Shown here: one piece after another, positions 6,827 through 15,505 of the stretch
How the letters are laid out: every line of letters begins with the position of its first letter
Numbering within the stretch: position 1 is the first letter of the stretch
Assembly: GCA_000999395.1 (NCBI GenBank)
Contig: LCOM01000020.1
Location: forward strand, 1-22,802
Direction: 5' to 3'
Source: Parcubacteria group bacterium GW2011_GWA2_47_7
Lineage (GTDB): Bacteria > Patescibacteriota > Minisyncoccia > Phycocordibacterales > UBA6899
Length of the DNA: 22,802 nucleotides
Translations under genes and position numbers: made by a program
Notes under the pieces: generated by a model
What the model was told of the DNA's origin: nothing
Seen by the model: the letters and a program-made list of their open reading frames with translations, nothing else
Databases searched by the model: none

Positions 6827-7582
6827 ATGAAAGGAGTCATTTTAGCAGGAGGAAGCGGAACGCGTCTTCACCCACTCACCAAGATCACCAATAAGCACCT
6901 TCTTCCGCTTTACGATAAGCCGGTTATTTTTCACGCGGTTGAGAAGCTCGTAAACGCAGGAATCGACCGTATCATGATTGTCCTCTCCCCTCAGTACCTC
7001 GATGACTTCGTGAGTGTGCTCGGCTCAGGGCAAGACTTTAAGTCTAAAAATACTGGACATCAAATACAAATTGTTTACGGTATTCAAAATGAACCAAGAG
7101 GAGTCGCGGAGGGACTTTGGCTTGCAAAAGATTTTGTTGGCACCGAAAGTATGGTTCTCCATCTTGGTGACAATATCATTGAAGATGACATAAGTGAGGA
7201 CATCGCAAGTTTCAAAACTGGTGCAAAAATTTTTCTCAAAGAGGTCTCTGACCCAGAACGCTTTGGCGTCGCGACAATAAACGAAAAGAAGCAAGTAGTA
7301 GAGATTATTGAAAAGCCCAAAAATCCAAAAACAAATCTTGCTGTAGTTGGAATCTATATCTACGACAACTCAGTATTTAAAAAAATGGAAGGTCAGCCAA
7401 AAAGTGACCGGGGAGAATACGAAATCACGTGGGTCAATAATCGATACATCGAAGAAGATGAGCTTAAATCAAAAAATATCCAAGGTGCATGGTTCGATGT
7501 TGGCAACTTTGACAGCCTTCTCAATGCCTCAAATTACATGAAAGAAAAAAGTATTCTCAAGAACAAGCAGGCTACGTCATGA
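6827..7582 (+). CDS. rmlA: Glucose-1-phosphate thymidylyltransferase (short form)
   Basis: RmlA joins glucose-1-phosphate and dTTP to give dTDP-glucose, the first step to dTDP-deoxysugars. The 251-aa protein starts MKGVILAGGSGTRLHPLT (nucleotide-binding G-G-x-G-x-R-L). It continues with NKHLLPLYDKPVI (the catalytic Lys region), LHLGDNI (metal-binding Asp), EKPKNPKTNLAVVGIYIYD and GAWFDVGNFDSLL. It lacks the ~40-residue tail of the ~290-aa enterobacterial enzyme and matches the shorter form common in archaea and CPR. Met 6827 is chosen because family similarity begins there; 21 upstream codons are open but include the promoter. Its stop overlaps the rmlB start by 4 nt (ATGA), implying translational coupling. 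Confidence 0.88.
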   Translation: MKGVILAGGSGTRLHPLTKITNKHLLPLYDKPVIFHAVEKLVNAGIDRIMIVLSPQYLDDFVSVLGSGQDFKSKNTGHQIQIVYGIQNEPRGVAEGLWLAKDFVGTESMVLHLGDNIIEDDISEDIASFKTGAKIFLKEVSDPERFGVATINEKKQVVEIIEKPKNPKTNLAVVGIYIYDNSVFKKMEGQPKSDRGEYEITWVNNRYIEEDELKSKNIQGAWFDVGNFDSLLNASNYMKEKSILKNKQATS

Positions 7583-8423
7583 AATACGACAAGACAGTCT
7601 TAGTAACGGGTGGGGCGGGATTTATTGGGAGCAACTATCTCAACTTTGCGGTCCCCGAATATCCGAACTATCAGTTCATCAATCTTGATGCACTCACCTA
7701 TGCAGCAAAGCTCAATAATGTACACATCGAGAAGCTTCCAAATTATCTTTTCGTGGAGGCGGATATCCGCGATGCAAATAAACTTGCGGAGATTTTAAAC
7801 TCAGAAACATAAAGCGTTTCCATCAAATATCAACTGATGAAGTATATGGCTCACTCAGCCTTGATGCACCAGCGAGCACTGAAGCGGACCATCTACTCCC
7901 CAATAGCCCCTATAGCGCTTCCAAGGCGTCGGCTGACCTACTAGTCCGTGCATATCATGAAACCTTTGGTCTGGATACTATTGTGACGCGCGCATCGAAC
8001 AATTACGGATCAAACCAATACCCCGAGAAGCTTATCCCTCTGTTTATTTCCAAATTACTGTCGGGGAAGAAAGTTCCACTGTATGGCAATGGCGAAAATG
8101 TTCGCGACTGGATACATGTAAGCGACCATGTACTCGGTATTGACCGAGCGTTCCATGACGGCAAGTCGGGAGAGATATATAACCTCGGCGGCGGCAATGA
8201 GATAATGAACATCGACATCACCAAAAAGCTTATCTCCCTCGCAGGTAGAAGCGAAGCAGATGCCATCGAACATGTCGCGGACCGCCTCGGACACGACATT
8301 CGTTACGCTCTCGATTCATCAAAAGCCGAACGCGACCTCCATTGGAAACCCCTTAAAAATTTCGAGGAAGAAATTGCGAAAACGTTTGAATTTTATAGTA
8401 AAAGTGTTCAAAACGAAGGATAG
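7579..8423 (+). pseudogene. rmlB: dTDP-glucose 4,6-dehydratase, broken by internal deletion
   Basis: RmlB converts dTDP-glucose to dTDP-4-keto-6-deoxyglucose. The first frame (7579-7812) gives the Rossmann start LVTGGAGFIGSNYLNFA through EADIRDANKLAEILNSET and then stops. From 7812 another frame (to 8423) gives KRFHQISTDEVYG, the SPYSASKASADLLVRAYHET active-site Tyr/Lys block, RASNNYGSNQYPEKLIPLFI and YGNGENVRDWIHVSDH. What is missing between them is the 'D-x-V-x-x-F-A-A-E-S-H-V-D-R-S' strand and the helix after it, about 44 codons, with the frame lost. Both sides are otherwise well preserved, so this is either a very recent deletion or an assembly error. As written, no functional enzyme is made. 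A Met restart at 7983 would lack the cofactor site. Confidence 0.88.
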
Positions 8424-8429
8424 CTACTC

Positions 8430-8993
8430 ATGCAATCAAACATAAAAAAACAAATGCAGTCGATTGCAGGAGAACTCAATTACTTGCGTCGACTAAATCA
8501 GAACAAGATCCCGAAAGATGTATTCCCCATTGCCCTAGATATCGGAGGGGCATTCCCCACGATTGAGGTTATTCTAAAGGTAAAAGGCGTACCAAACTGC
8601 GCATCTGTTTTCGCACTAAAAAAACGTGAAAAAGAAGACCAGGGGTGGCAAAACATGTACCACCTCATCGGCACAGTTTTTCGAAAACACGATACCCCCG
8701 AGCTAGTCCACGTACGCCTCGCAGCCGAACTATCACTTCCCGTACAGAAAGTAGTCGCAGGTTTACGCTTTTATACACCGATGCTCTATTATGGCAAACC
8801 GAGGAACGCAACAGGACTCTCTCTTCTCTATACGCTTACAATAACAGCTCGCGACTTTTCCAACATGGACAAGGGGTGGAGGCTATTTAAGGACACTGAA
8901 ATAAAAAAGGCAAAAATCATTGAGTATCACAAGCGGATACTTGATACGGTAAGTACAAATAAAAAACTATCGGGCCACATCATATCCGTTTAG
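8430..8993 (+). CDS. Nudix-fold protein with degenerate Nudix box
   Basis: A 187-aa protein starting 6 nt after the rmlB stop, with a Shine-Dalgarno-like gaagga 11 nt upstream. Residues ~37-150 follow the Nudix fold: IEVILKVKGVP, VFALKKREKEDQGWQNMYHLI, then a segment with Nudix-box spacing (G-x5-x-x7-x-x-U-x-x-E-x-x-U) from residue ~72. In that box the consensus Glu, Arg-Glu and first Glu of the Glu pair become His, Val-Arg and Ala; only the last Glu remains. Canonical Nudix pyrophosphatase activity is therefore doubtful. GDP-mannose hydrolase-type Nudix enzymes also depart from the consensus and occur in sugar loci. The position behind rmlAB suggests a role in nucleotide-sugar metabolism. 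The family call is moderate. Confidence 0.6.
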   Translation: MQSNIKKQMQSIAGELNYLRRLNQNKIPKDVFPIALDIGGAFPTIEVILKVKGVPNCASVFALKKREKEDQGWQNMYHLIGTVFRKHDTPELVHVRLAAELSLPVQKVVAGLRFYTPMLYYGKPRNATGLSLLYTLTITARDFSNMDKGWRLFKDTEIKKAKIIEYHKRILDTVSTNKKLSGHIISV

Positions 8994-9100
8994 TGACTTC
9001 GATTGGGGCTTAGTTAACGCTATTTGCAACCCGGTTAAACCAAGAATGAGACAATTATTCAAAAACTAACACATTAGGCCTTTGACAGAAGGGCTCCCTG

Positions 9101-9125
9101 ATATTTTTGGGTACCATAAAAATAT
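9101..9125. terminator. Possible bidirectional terminator between convergent genes
   Basis: atattttt (9101-9108) and aaaaatat (9118-9125) are reverse complements around a 9-nt centre. It lies in the 171-nt gap between the convergent Nudix and DegT genes. The stem is AT-only, so it is a weak candidate. Nothing else is recognised in 8994-9164. Confidence 0.3.
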
Positions 9126-9164
9126 ATCAATACACCCAAGCCAACCGCTAATAGTTACAGATAT

Positions 9165-10222
9165 TCAATGATTTCTTTTTAAGAAGTTTAGTAGTACTTT
9201 TTTTGTAGTTTCAGCAATTATCCGTGCGTCAACCTCCTTAAGTTGAGGCAGAAGTGGTAACGAGATAATGTTTTCCCCAACATATCTCGCTACAGGAAAG
9301 TCATTTGAACTTAATCGAAATTTGTCTTGATATAATAAATGCTGGTGAAGTGGCAAATAATGAACAACAGCAAATACTCCCTCCTTTCTCAATAATTCAA
9401 TCACCTTATCCCTACCCCCTCTATACAACACTGAGTCAAGCACTACTGTATATAAATGTAGCGCATGTTTAGTTTTTTCATCGCTGAATTTTTTTTGCTG
9501 TAAGGTTACTCCTGGGACATCGGAGAAGACTGAGTCATAGATGCTTGCAAACTGCGTTCGTTTTTTTTGATTTGTGGAAAATTTTTTTAATTGCACGCGA
9601 CCGATTGCGGCATGAACATCATTGGTGTTGTATTTGTATCCGAGCTCAGTCACCTCAAAAATAAGTTTACTTTTATTATGAAATCTATTCCATGCATCAC
9701 TTGAAAGTCCATGTAAACGAAGTGAGCGAGCATGCTCGGCCATCTTTTTATTCGGGGATGCGAGAAACCCACCGTCAACCATGGTCATATTTTTGTTTGC
9801 ATAAAAGCTAAAACATACAAAATTTTTACTATCTCCAACCTTTTTTCCGTCAACAACAGCACCCAGTGCATGTGCGGCATCTTCATTCACGAACAACCCG
9901 TGTTTTTTTGCATATCAACGAACACAGGCTTCGCACCAAGCATGAGTATAGTGTTTCCTGTAGCTGCAAATGTGAGCGGCGTAGTGATTATCTCATCCCC
10001 AGGTTTCACGCCTCTTAATATAAGTGCAAGGTGGAGTGCTGCTGTGCATGAATTCAAAATAACTCCATCTTGCGCGTGTGTCTCAGAAATCATCTCACTC
10101 TCTAGGGAAATAGATTCCTTGCCAAACCCTATCCATTTTGACTCAATAACGCGCGCAACAGCACGAATCTCCTCGTTGTCCATCGCAGGCTGCCCAAAAT
10201 AGTATGTTTTATTTTTTTTCAT
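9165..10222 (-). pseudogene. DegT/DnrJ/EryC1/StrS aminotransferase, broken by internal deletion
   Basis: This PLP-dependent sugar aminotransferase family makes amino sugars from dTDP- or UDP-keto sugars. The first frame (10222-9887) gives YYFGQPAMDNEEIRAVARVI, SCTAALHLALILRGVKPGDE and TPLTFAATGNTILMLGAKPV-FVDMQKNTG. The second frame (through 9165) resumes at LFVNEDAAHALGA, with the PLP-lysine block FSFYANKNMTMVDGG and LGYKYNTNDVHAAIG. The connecting stretch (family 'I-D-P...I-T-x-x-T-K-A-I-x-x-V-H-x-x-G-x-P' and helix), about 40 codons, is missing at ~9897-9905 and the frame shifts. It is the last gene of the methyltransferase-GT4 operon, 2 nt after the GT4 stop. With RmlAB it would make a dTDP-amino-dideoxysugar. 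Broken as written. Confidence 0.88.
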
Positions 10223-10224
10223 GA

Positions 10225-11421
10225 TTATGAAGATTTTTTTAGCAACCCCTCATATAGAGTAATTAATTTCTTGTCTATCTCAATTAAATCAAAACGATCT
10301 TCCATCAAGACCCGTGCATTTTTACCCATTTGACTGACCGAATTAGGATTCTCAATAAAATACAGGATTTTCTGCGCCGCTGCAACGTAATCTCCCTCAG
10401 CTACCATAAAGCCAGTCTTACCGTCTATTAACCCATCGGTAATACCAACATGGTTAGTTGTCAAAACAGGAAGACCGCTCGCCTGCCCCTCCAGGAGGAC
10501 AACAGGTAGGTCATCAGTATCTCCATTTTGAGCTGTTTTCGATAGTTGCACCATAAGATGCATATCGCCGTATACATTCTGCAATTCATCATATGGAATT
10601 GGTCCGCGGAAAATGGCCCGACCCCCAAGGTTGCTTTCGACATATGCTTTCTGTATTTCAGTATTATATTTTTCATCATCTCCATCACCGACAATATGTA
10701 ATTCGATATGAGGGTATTTCTTTGCAGCAATACTCACTGCTCGCAAAATATCAGGAATCCCCTTCTTTTCAACAAATCGTCCCACAAGAATACCAGTATA
10801 ATGTACGCGCGTTTTATCTCGAGGAAAACCAAAGTCAATCATTCTCTCCCTCATTTCTTCCGTCATGGTGAGCAAGTATTCTCCTTCCTTTTTTAGCTCA
10901 TTATACACCTGAGTCCCTTTTGCCTTAATATACTTACTTGAATCCTGCCCATAGAACGTAGTGACAAAGGGCTGTGTCAATCCCAAAATTTCCCTAATTA
11001 CCAGGTAGCGATTTGCGATCATTCCCATGTGACAATGAACAATCTGACATTCATCAATTTCACCCAGCAGCGGTCCTGTCCAGAATATGTATTTTATGAC
11101 ATATGAAAACCCAAAAGCACTTCCCTTCTTTAAAATTCGCACAAGCGCACCTGGTCTACTGAACAGCAAGACGAAAAAATAGTATATTCCTAAAACAATT
11201 TTTTTAAACAAGGGCCGCGGAACATCAATATATATTGTTCGATCAAGAAGATGGTAATTCACTACATCCGCGGGCAAAACCACTGGTTCAACTCTGTGAA
11301 ACGCAAAAATACGCACATCAACCCCAAGATCGATGAGAGAGATAACCTGTTCAATAAACCATTTTTGTATACTTATAGGCCAATGGCCAACAAAAAATGC
11401 GACTGGTTGATTCTTCTGCAT
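10225..11421 (-). CDS. GT4 glycosyltransferase, colanic-acid type, with a suspicious internal gap
   Basis: A 398-aa GT-B glycosyltransferase resembling WcaL/AmsK-type enzymes that extend lipid-linked surface glycans at the inner face of the membrane. The N-terminal half has IVHCHMGMIANRYL and PFVTTFYGQDSSKY. The C-terminal half has GRFVEKKGIPDILRAVS, LHIVGDGDDE, a shell of the E-x7-E motif (TDDLPVVLLEGQASGLPV, first Glu is Asp) and NHVGITDGLIDGKTGF. Between RVHYTGI (residue 211) and LVGRFVEKK (212) the usual linker 'D-x-x-x-F-x...' and the first strand of the second domain, about 20 codons, are absent in frame. The enzyme may therefore not fold, or the sequence may be misassembled here. It sits between the methyltransferases and DegT, co-directional. 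Confidence 0.82.
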   Translation of the reverse strand: MQKNQPVAFFVGHWPISIQKWFIEQVISLIDLGVDVRIFAFHRVEPVVLPADVVNYHLLDRTIYIDVPRPLFKKIVLGIYYFFVLLFSRPGALVRILKKGSAFGFSYVIKYIFWTGPLLGEIDECQIVHCHMGMIANRYLVIREILGLTQPFVTTFYGQDSSKYIKAKGTQVYNELKKEGEYLLTMTEEMRERMIDFGFPRDKTRVHYTGILVGRFVEKKGIPDILRAVSIAAKKYPHIELHIVGDGDDEKYNTEIQKAYVESNLGGRAIFRGPIPYDELQNVYGDMHLMVQLSKTAQNGDTDDLPVVLLEGQASGLPVLTTNHVGITDGLIDGKTGFMVAEGDYVAAAQKILYFIENPNSVSQMGKNARVLMEDRFDLIEIDKKLITLYEGLLKKSS

Positions 11422-11464
11422 ACTTATTTAAACTAATAAAGAATGTTAAGGTAGTACCAAGTAG

Positions 11465-12199
11465 TTATGTAGTATGTGCGATGAAAATAAGTATTCGCGC
11501 ATTATTTTGTGTCAAAGGAAGAACCATAGGCCCATTCGCCAACCGAAATGCTCGACCAATGCGCTCAGCAATGTTCTTATTCGTAAACGACAAAAGCCAG
11601 AGCAAGAAACGCACAGGAGGATTTGCATATATTAAGCGAACGAATCGTTGCCCGAACCACTTGTCGACAACGAAATAACCCTTTAAGTATTTTTCAATTA
11701 TTTCTTTATCAAAATCTGTGCGATAAAATTCTGTCAACATGTGACGATGGAATGGGTTCAGATAGATAATATGACGATTTGGAACTGAGACAATTAATTT
11801 TCCACCAGGCTTTAATATTCTTCGCATTTCAGTTATAAATTTTTCATAATCATCGAGGTGATGCCATACCTCAAAGGACACGACAATATCAACTGAAGCA
11901 TCCAGAAGTCCCGTTTTTGTAGCATCACCTACTACAAATTCGATTCCGGGATATTTTTTTCTTGCCGTGATTACTGACTCTGCGTCAAGCTCAAGGCCTA
12001 TTACCCCCTTTGCGCCCGCAGTACGAATTATGTCCGCCCCATATCCCTCCCCACATCCAATATCAGCAACAGTCTTCCCTCTCACGAATTGTTTAACGAA
12101 TTCATATCGGGCAAAATGATCATCTCGACCACGCCTCGGCGCTATGTCGGGATAAAGACGCTCACTGTGATTAACGACTTTTTCTAAAGTTTTACTCAT
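11465..12199 (-). CDS. Class I SAM-dependent methyltransferase
   Basis: A 244-aa Methyltransf_11-type enzyme. Motif I is VADIGCGEGYGADII (~44-58), then IGLELDAESV with the acidic residue binding SAM ribose, FVVGDATKTG, SFEVWHHLDD (~108-117) and the post-motif RILKPGGKLIVSVPN (~127-141). The C-terminal ~90 residues are divergent, with a basic amphipathic stretch (RFLLWLLSFTNKNIAERIGR). Its ATG overlaps the stop of the upstream methyltransferase by 4 nt, indicating translational coupling. In this locus it likely methylates a sugar or a glycan end, but the substrate cannot be read from sequence. Confidence 0.85.
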   Translation of the reverse strand: MSKTLEKVVNHSERLYPDIAPRRGRDDHFARYEFVKQFVRGKTVADIGCGEGYGADIIRTAGAKGVIGLELDAESVITARKKYPGIEFVVGDATKTGLLDASVDIVVSFEVWHHLDDYEKFITEMRRILKPGGKLIVSVPNRHIIYLNPFHRHMLTEFYRTDFDKEIIEKYLKGYFVVDKWFGQRFVRLIYANPPVRFLLWLLSFTNKNIAERIGRAFRLANGPMVLPLTQNNARILIFIAHTT

Positions 12200-12840
12200 T
12201 TTACTGCTACGACCGAATAACCAAGAGATAGATTTCTGTTTTTTTCAAATTTAAATATTACTACACCGAGAATATTTATACATATAACAATGGGACGAAA
12301 AATCCAGTGACGCATATACAAAAGACTTAATTGACACATAGCATACCAATGTCCGTTCCATGCCTCTATTCGTACACTCGAAAATCCCGCTTCTGTAAAC
12401 AAATATTCGAGACCAAAATTAGTAAATCTATAATAATCATTCGGCTCCTCGTGAATTGGCCAAACCATCGGAGCCGTAAAAAGCACCGTCCCGCCCCCTT
12501 TGGTAATTCTATGCAATTCTGCAATGACAAACTCTGGTCGTTTTGTGTGTTCAAGTAGCTCAGAGCAAAGAACCATGTCCGCTGCTTTATCAGGAACCTG
12601 TATTCCATTGTTAACATCGGAGATGACGAGATTCGGAACGCCTCCGTGATCAACAATGTCTACGCCAATATATTTTTTACAATCAAAATATTTTCGATGA
12701 GGGGTGGTTCCGCAACCGACATCTACGACGGTAGAATAATGTCTACCACGAGTTTCTCGTTCAATAAATTTTATGAGAAGCCGACGTACCAAAAATCGCG
12801 TTGTACAAAGCGCGCGAAATAAAAAATATAGCCTCTTCAT
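12196..12840 (-). CDS. Class I SAM-dependent methyltransferase
   Basis: A 214-aa methyltransferase with motif I VVDVGCGTTPHRKYF (~38-52), KYIGVDIVDHGG, SDVNNGI, LCSELLEHTKRPEFVIAELH (~91-110) and GGGTVLFTAPMVWPIHEEP. The last segment, followed by NDYYRFTNFGLEYLF, resembles methyltransferases found in surface-polysaccharide loci. It starts the minus-strand operon. The frame is open 12 codons further (12876), but a promoter with TTGAAC-N18-TATACT ends 6 nt before the ATG at 12840, so that Met is chosen. The hydrophobic C-terminal region (WIFRPIVICINILGVVIF) may anchor it to the membrane. Confidence 0.83.
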   Translation of the reverse strand: MKRLYFLFRALCTTRFLVRRLLIKFIERETRGRHYSTVVDVGCGTTPHRKYFDCKKYIGVDIVDHGGVPNLVISDVNNGIQVPDKAADMVLCSELLEHTKRPEFVIAELHRITKGGGTVLFTAPMVWPIHEEPNDYYRFTNFGLEYLFTEAGFSSVRIEAWNGHWYAMCQLSLLYMRHWIFRPIVICINILGVVIFKFEKNRNLSLGYSVVAVK

Positions 12841-12846
12841 TTGGGA

Positions 12847-12876
12847 AGTATACCAGTATTGATCACCTTTGTTCAA
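12847..12876 (-). promoter_or_regulatory. Promoter of the methyltransferase-GT4-DegT operon (leaderless)
   Basis: Reverse strand: TTGAAC (12876-12871), 18-bp spacer, extended -10 TGGTATACT (12855-12847). The -10 ends 6 nt before the ATG at 12840. Confidence 0.68.
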
Positions 12877-12915
12877 ATGCTACATATGGTCAATTTAGGC
12901 GCGTCACTTTTTCTG

Positions 12916-12921
12916 TATAAT
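12916..12921 (+). promoter_or_regulatory. Putative -10 of the flippase gene
   Basis: TATAAT on the plus strand, 31 nt before the GTG start. A clear -35 is not seen. The resulting leader of ~25 nt carries a Shine-Dalgarno-like cgaggaaac next to the start, unlike the leaderless genes on the other strand. Confidence 0.4.
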
Positions 12922-12952
12922 AATACTTATATATGCTATACAACGAGGAAAC

Positions 12953-14203
12953 GTGAAGGCTTTATTTAACACAATAAATAGACTGATTACCTGGGGGGAA
13001 CGTAAGGTTCGCACCGACTTGCGCTACATTCTTCATGGTGGCTCATGGCTCGTTACTGGGCAAATGGTGGGGGTCGCTGCGGCACTTCTTGTGGCAATGG
13101 GTTATGCGCATTTTCTGACGAAAGAAACTTATGGGACATATAAATACGTCATTTCTGTTCTAGGCATCTTGTCCCTCTTTACACTTCCCGGAATGGAGAA
13201 CGGTGCGCAGAGGGGCTTTGCCCAAAACAAAGACCGTGTATTTTGGGACACACTTAAATATAGACTTATGGGAGGAGTTGTCGCCACGATAATTTGCGGG
13301 GCAATTGGCGTGTATTACTATGCTCAAGGAAATCTCATTTTGACAGGTGTATTCCTTGCATGTGCTCCATTTCTCATATTGATGGAGCCACTTATTCACT
13401 ACAACACCATTCTAACTGGGAGGAAGTTATTCAAACAAGCGACAATTTATGGAGTTATTCTGCAACTGAGCACATCGATCACAATTTTTGTGACAGTATA
13501 TCTCACAAACAGCATTTTTACTCTCATGCTTGTGTACGTCAGCGCCGCGGTGCTATTTCGGGGGGCATTATTCACCTACGCATTGCGCCACAATACCCTA
13601 AACAATGTACGCGATCCCGACTCAGTCTCCTATGGTGCACACATGAGTTTTTTGAATATGCTGGGAACAGCGAGTTCAAAACTCGATGCCATTCTTCTCT
13701 TTCACTTTCTCGGACCAATCCCACTGGCGATATATTCGTTTGCTCAGGCGGTCGCGATGAATGTACAGAGCTCATTCAAGCTCGTCACGGGAGCGCTCGC
13801 ATTCCCGAAATTCGCGAGCCAAGACAAGAAAGTCGTGAAACGCACACTCATGAGAAAGATTTACCTTTCTCATGCCGTGACCATTCCGATAGCCGTTATG
13901 GCCGTCATCCTTATCCCGCTACTCTATCGCTTTCTTTTCCCCCAATATCTCGAATCGATTATCTATGCTCAAGTAATGACGGGGATTCTTGCATTCGCGC
14001 CGCTACGGTTCGTGTCGACGGCAATTGCAGCACTTGCATCAACCAAAATTATCTACAAGGTAAATGTGACTGCTCCTGTCCTCCAGGCTATATTTCTTCT
14101 CTCGTTTGTCCCATTTTTCGGGATTTGGGGAATAATTATGGCAACAATTTGCCAGCAATTCATAGTCAATATTGTGAACGTGTATTACTTCAAGCGAATG
14201 TAG
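12953..14203 (+). CDS. Wzx-type polysaccharide flippase (MOP superfamily)
   Basis: A 416-aa polytopic membrane protein of the oligosaccharyl-lipid flippase type, which moves lipid-linked glycan repeats across the cytoplasmic membrane. It starts with a short basic cytosolic segment (WGERKVRTDLRYILHGGSWL). About 12 hydrophobic helices follow, with the family-like N-terminal pattern GYAHFLTKETYGTYKYVISV and the central SKLDAILLFHFLGPIPLAIYS. The start is GTG at 12953, preceded by gagg at a suitable distance. It is transcribed divergently from the methyltransferase operon and convergently with SGNH1, and is the only plus-strand gene in 9.2-22.5 kb. No gene is seen in 14204-14309. Confidence 0.85.
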   Translation: MKALFNTINRLITWGERKVRTDLRYILHGGSWLVTGQMVGVAAALLVAMGYAHFLTKETYGTYKYVISVLGILSLFTLPGMENGAQRGFAQNKDRVFWDTLKYRLMGGVVATIICGAIGVYYYAQGNLILTGVFLACAPFLILMEPLIHYNTILTGRKLFKQATIYGVILQLSTSITIFVTVYLTNSIFTLMLVYVSAAVLFRGALFTYALRHNTLNNVRDPDSVSYGAHMSFLNMLGTASSKLDAILLFHFLGPIPLAIYSFAQAVAMNVQSSFKLVTGALAFPKFASQDKKVVKRTLMRKIYLSHAVTIPIAVMAVILIPLLYRFLFPQYLESIIYAQVMTGILAFAPLRFVSTAIAALASTKIIYKVNVTAPVLQAIFLLSFVPFFGIWGIIMATICQQFIVNIVNVYYFKRM

Positions 14204-14309
14204 CGGTAATAGATGGAGACCTATTCCTCTAATTCGTATTCTTCAAGGAGGTTCCCAAAAGATGACGATAGAATCATGAGCTGAAGGATACTCACCTTAT
14301 AATAAGATA

Positions 14310-15500
14310 TTATCGTGTAGGATTTTCGTTCAAATATTCTGCGATCGTTTCGGCGATTATGCGATACCCCTCGGGTAGTGGGTGACCTTCTTGGCTATTG
14401 CTATATATTCTTTTCCCATCCTTAAGCGCCACGCTCATTTGACTTAGCGGGAAGATGCACTCAATTTCTTCATCAATACAAAATCTTTTAACCTCGACAA
14501 GTTGAATTTCTGATGCATCCTCATATGGTTTAAATTCCATTGGCACCTCCCCGTCTTTATTTATCCAATATTCTTGATAAACTTGCTTTTTTGAAGGAAG
14601 GACGAGAATGATAAATCGCGAGTGAGCATTTATTGCTTTTCTTTTCATTTCTCGATATTGAATTTGTGCAATTCTCCACCCCTCCTTCGTCTCAGTACGA
14701 GATAAATCAATGGCTTTCAACTCCTCTCTTGGGGTTAAAATTGTTTCAATTCCCTTGTCTTTTACTTGATACACCATGTCTGGATGGTCAACAGAAAGCG
14801 AGAGTACTCGTTGTGCATTATCCTTACTTGTACTTGCTAGGCCAATCTTCTCGCGCAGACTGCGCGAGATGTCGGCAAGACGAGCATAGGCCAACGAGTG
14901 TTCTCTTAACCATAAGCCGATTTGGTGAAGCCGATAATTAAAAGTACCACTTGCGATTCCCATAGAAAGGACAATTCGATCGTCATATAGAGATTGAGAG
15001 GGCTCTTTTTCAGAAGAATCAGTTTTTCTTAGGTGACTCCAATACTCATTCCCATAAACCAAATCATATGCACCCTGCATACTGTTTCCCAAATAAAAAC
15101 CAGCGATAGTAATGTCTGGCTTCATAGACAGCGCTTGGTCAAATAAGTATCCGACCTGTACGCTAGAATACCCCGTCATTCCCATATTGTATACAGAAGT
15201 AGACATGAAGGTTCCGAGCACTTGTGGCCACGCCTCCTCCCTTGTCGCATTCCCCCCATATACCAAAGAATCGCCGAGTGCCACAATCGAGCTTGTCGCA
15301 AGAGTGGCACTATTACGAAATCCTCGCTTATCACCTTCGTCACCCGCTGAGGGTCGCATGCCAAGTATTGGATCTGTGGAAACCTGCTCAAGTGCCACGA
15401 GAGAACGTGTCGCATACTCAACGAAGAATAACGCACCCATGCTGATAAGAATAAGTATTAGGACGCGCCCAGCATGAATGCTCCAAGGAAATTTGCTCAT
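14310..15500 (-). CDS. SGNH/GDSL-like hydrolase, partner of an MBOAT acyltransferase
   Basis: A 396-aa protein with one N-terminal membrane segment (~11-28), so the rest is likely extracytoplasmic. SGNH blocks are visible: block I VALGDSLVYGGN (Ser78), block II NMGMTGYSS, block III GFYLGNS (Asn) and block V EGHPLPEGYRII (His373 near the C-terminus). Such AlgX/AlgJ/DltD-like proteins accept the acyl group moved across the membrane by an MBOAT protein and place it on a glycan. The start lies 5 nt after the stop of MBOAT1, so the two are co-translated. The C-terminal half is paralogous to the C-terminal part of the ORF at 19612. Confidence 0.8.
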   Translation of the reverse strand: MSKFPWSIHAGRVLILILISMGALFFVEYATRSLVALEQVSTDPILGMRPSAGDEGDKRGFRNSATLATSSIVALGDSLVYGGNATREEAWPQVLGTFMSTSVYNMGMTGYSSVQVGYLFDQALSMKPDITIAGFYLGNSMQGAYDLVYGNEYWSHLRKTDSSEKEPSQSLYDDRIVLSMGIASGTFNYRLHQIGLWLREHSLAYARLADISRSLREKIGLASTSKDNAQRVLSLSVDHPDMVYQVKDKGIETILTPREELKAIDLSRTETKEGWRIAQIQYREMKRKAINAHSRFIILVLPSKKQVYQEYWINKDGEVPMEFKPYEDASEIQLVEVKRFCIDEEIECIFPLSQMSVALKDGKRIYSNSQEGHPLPEGYRIIAETIAEYLNENPTR

Positions 15501-15505
15501 AAGAT

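Noticed and set aside
13294..14232. 312-codon plus-strand frame inside the flippase gene
   Set aside because: It is a shifted frame of a clear membrane protein; composition is Ser/His/Arg-rich as expected from an out-of-frame reading.
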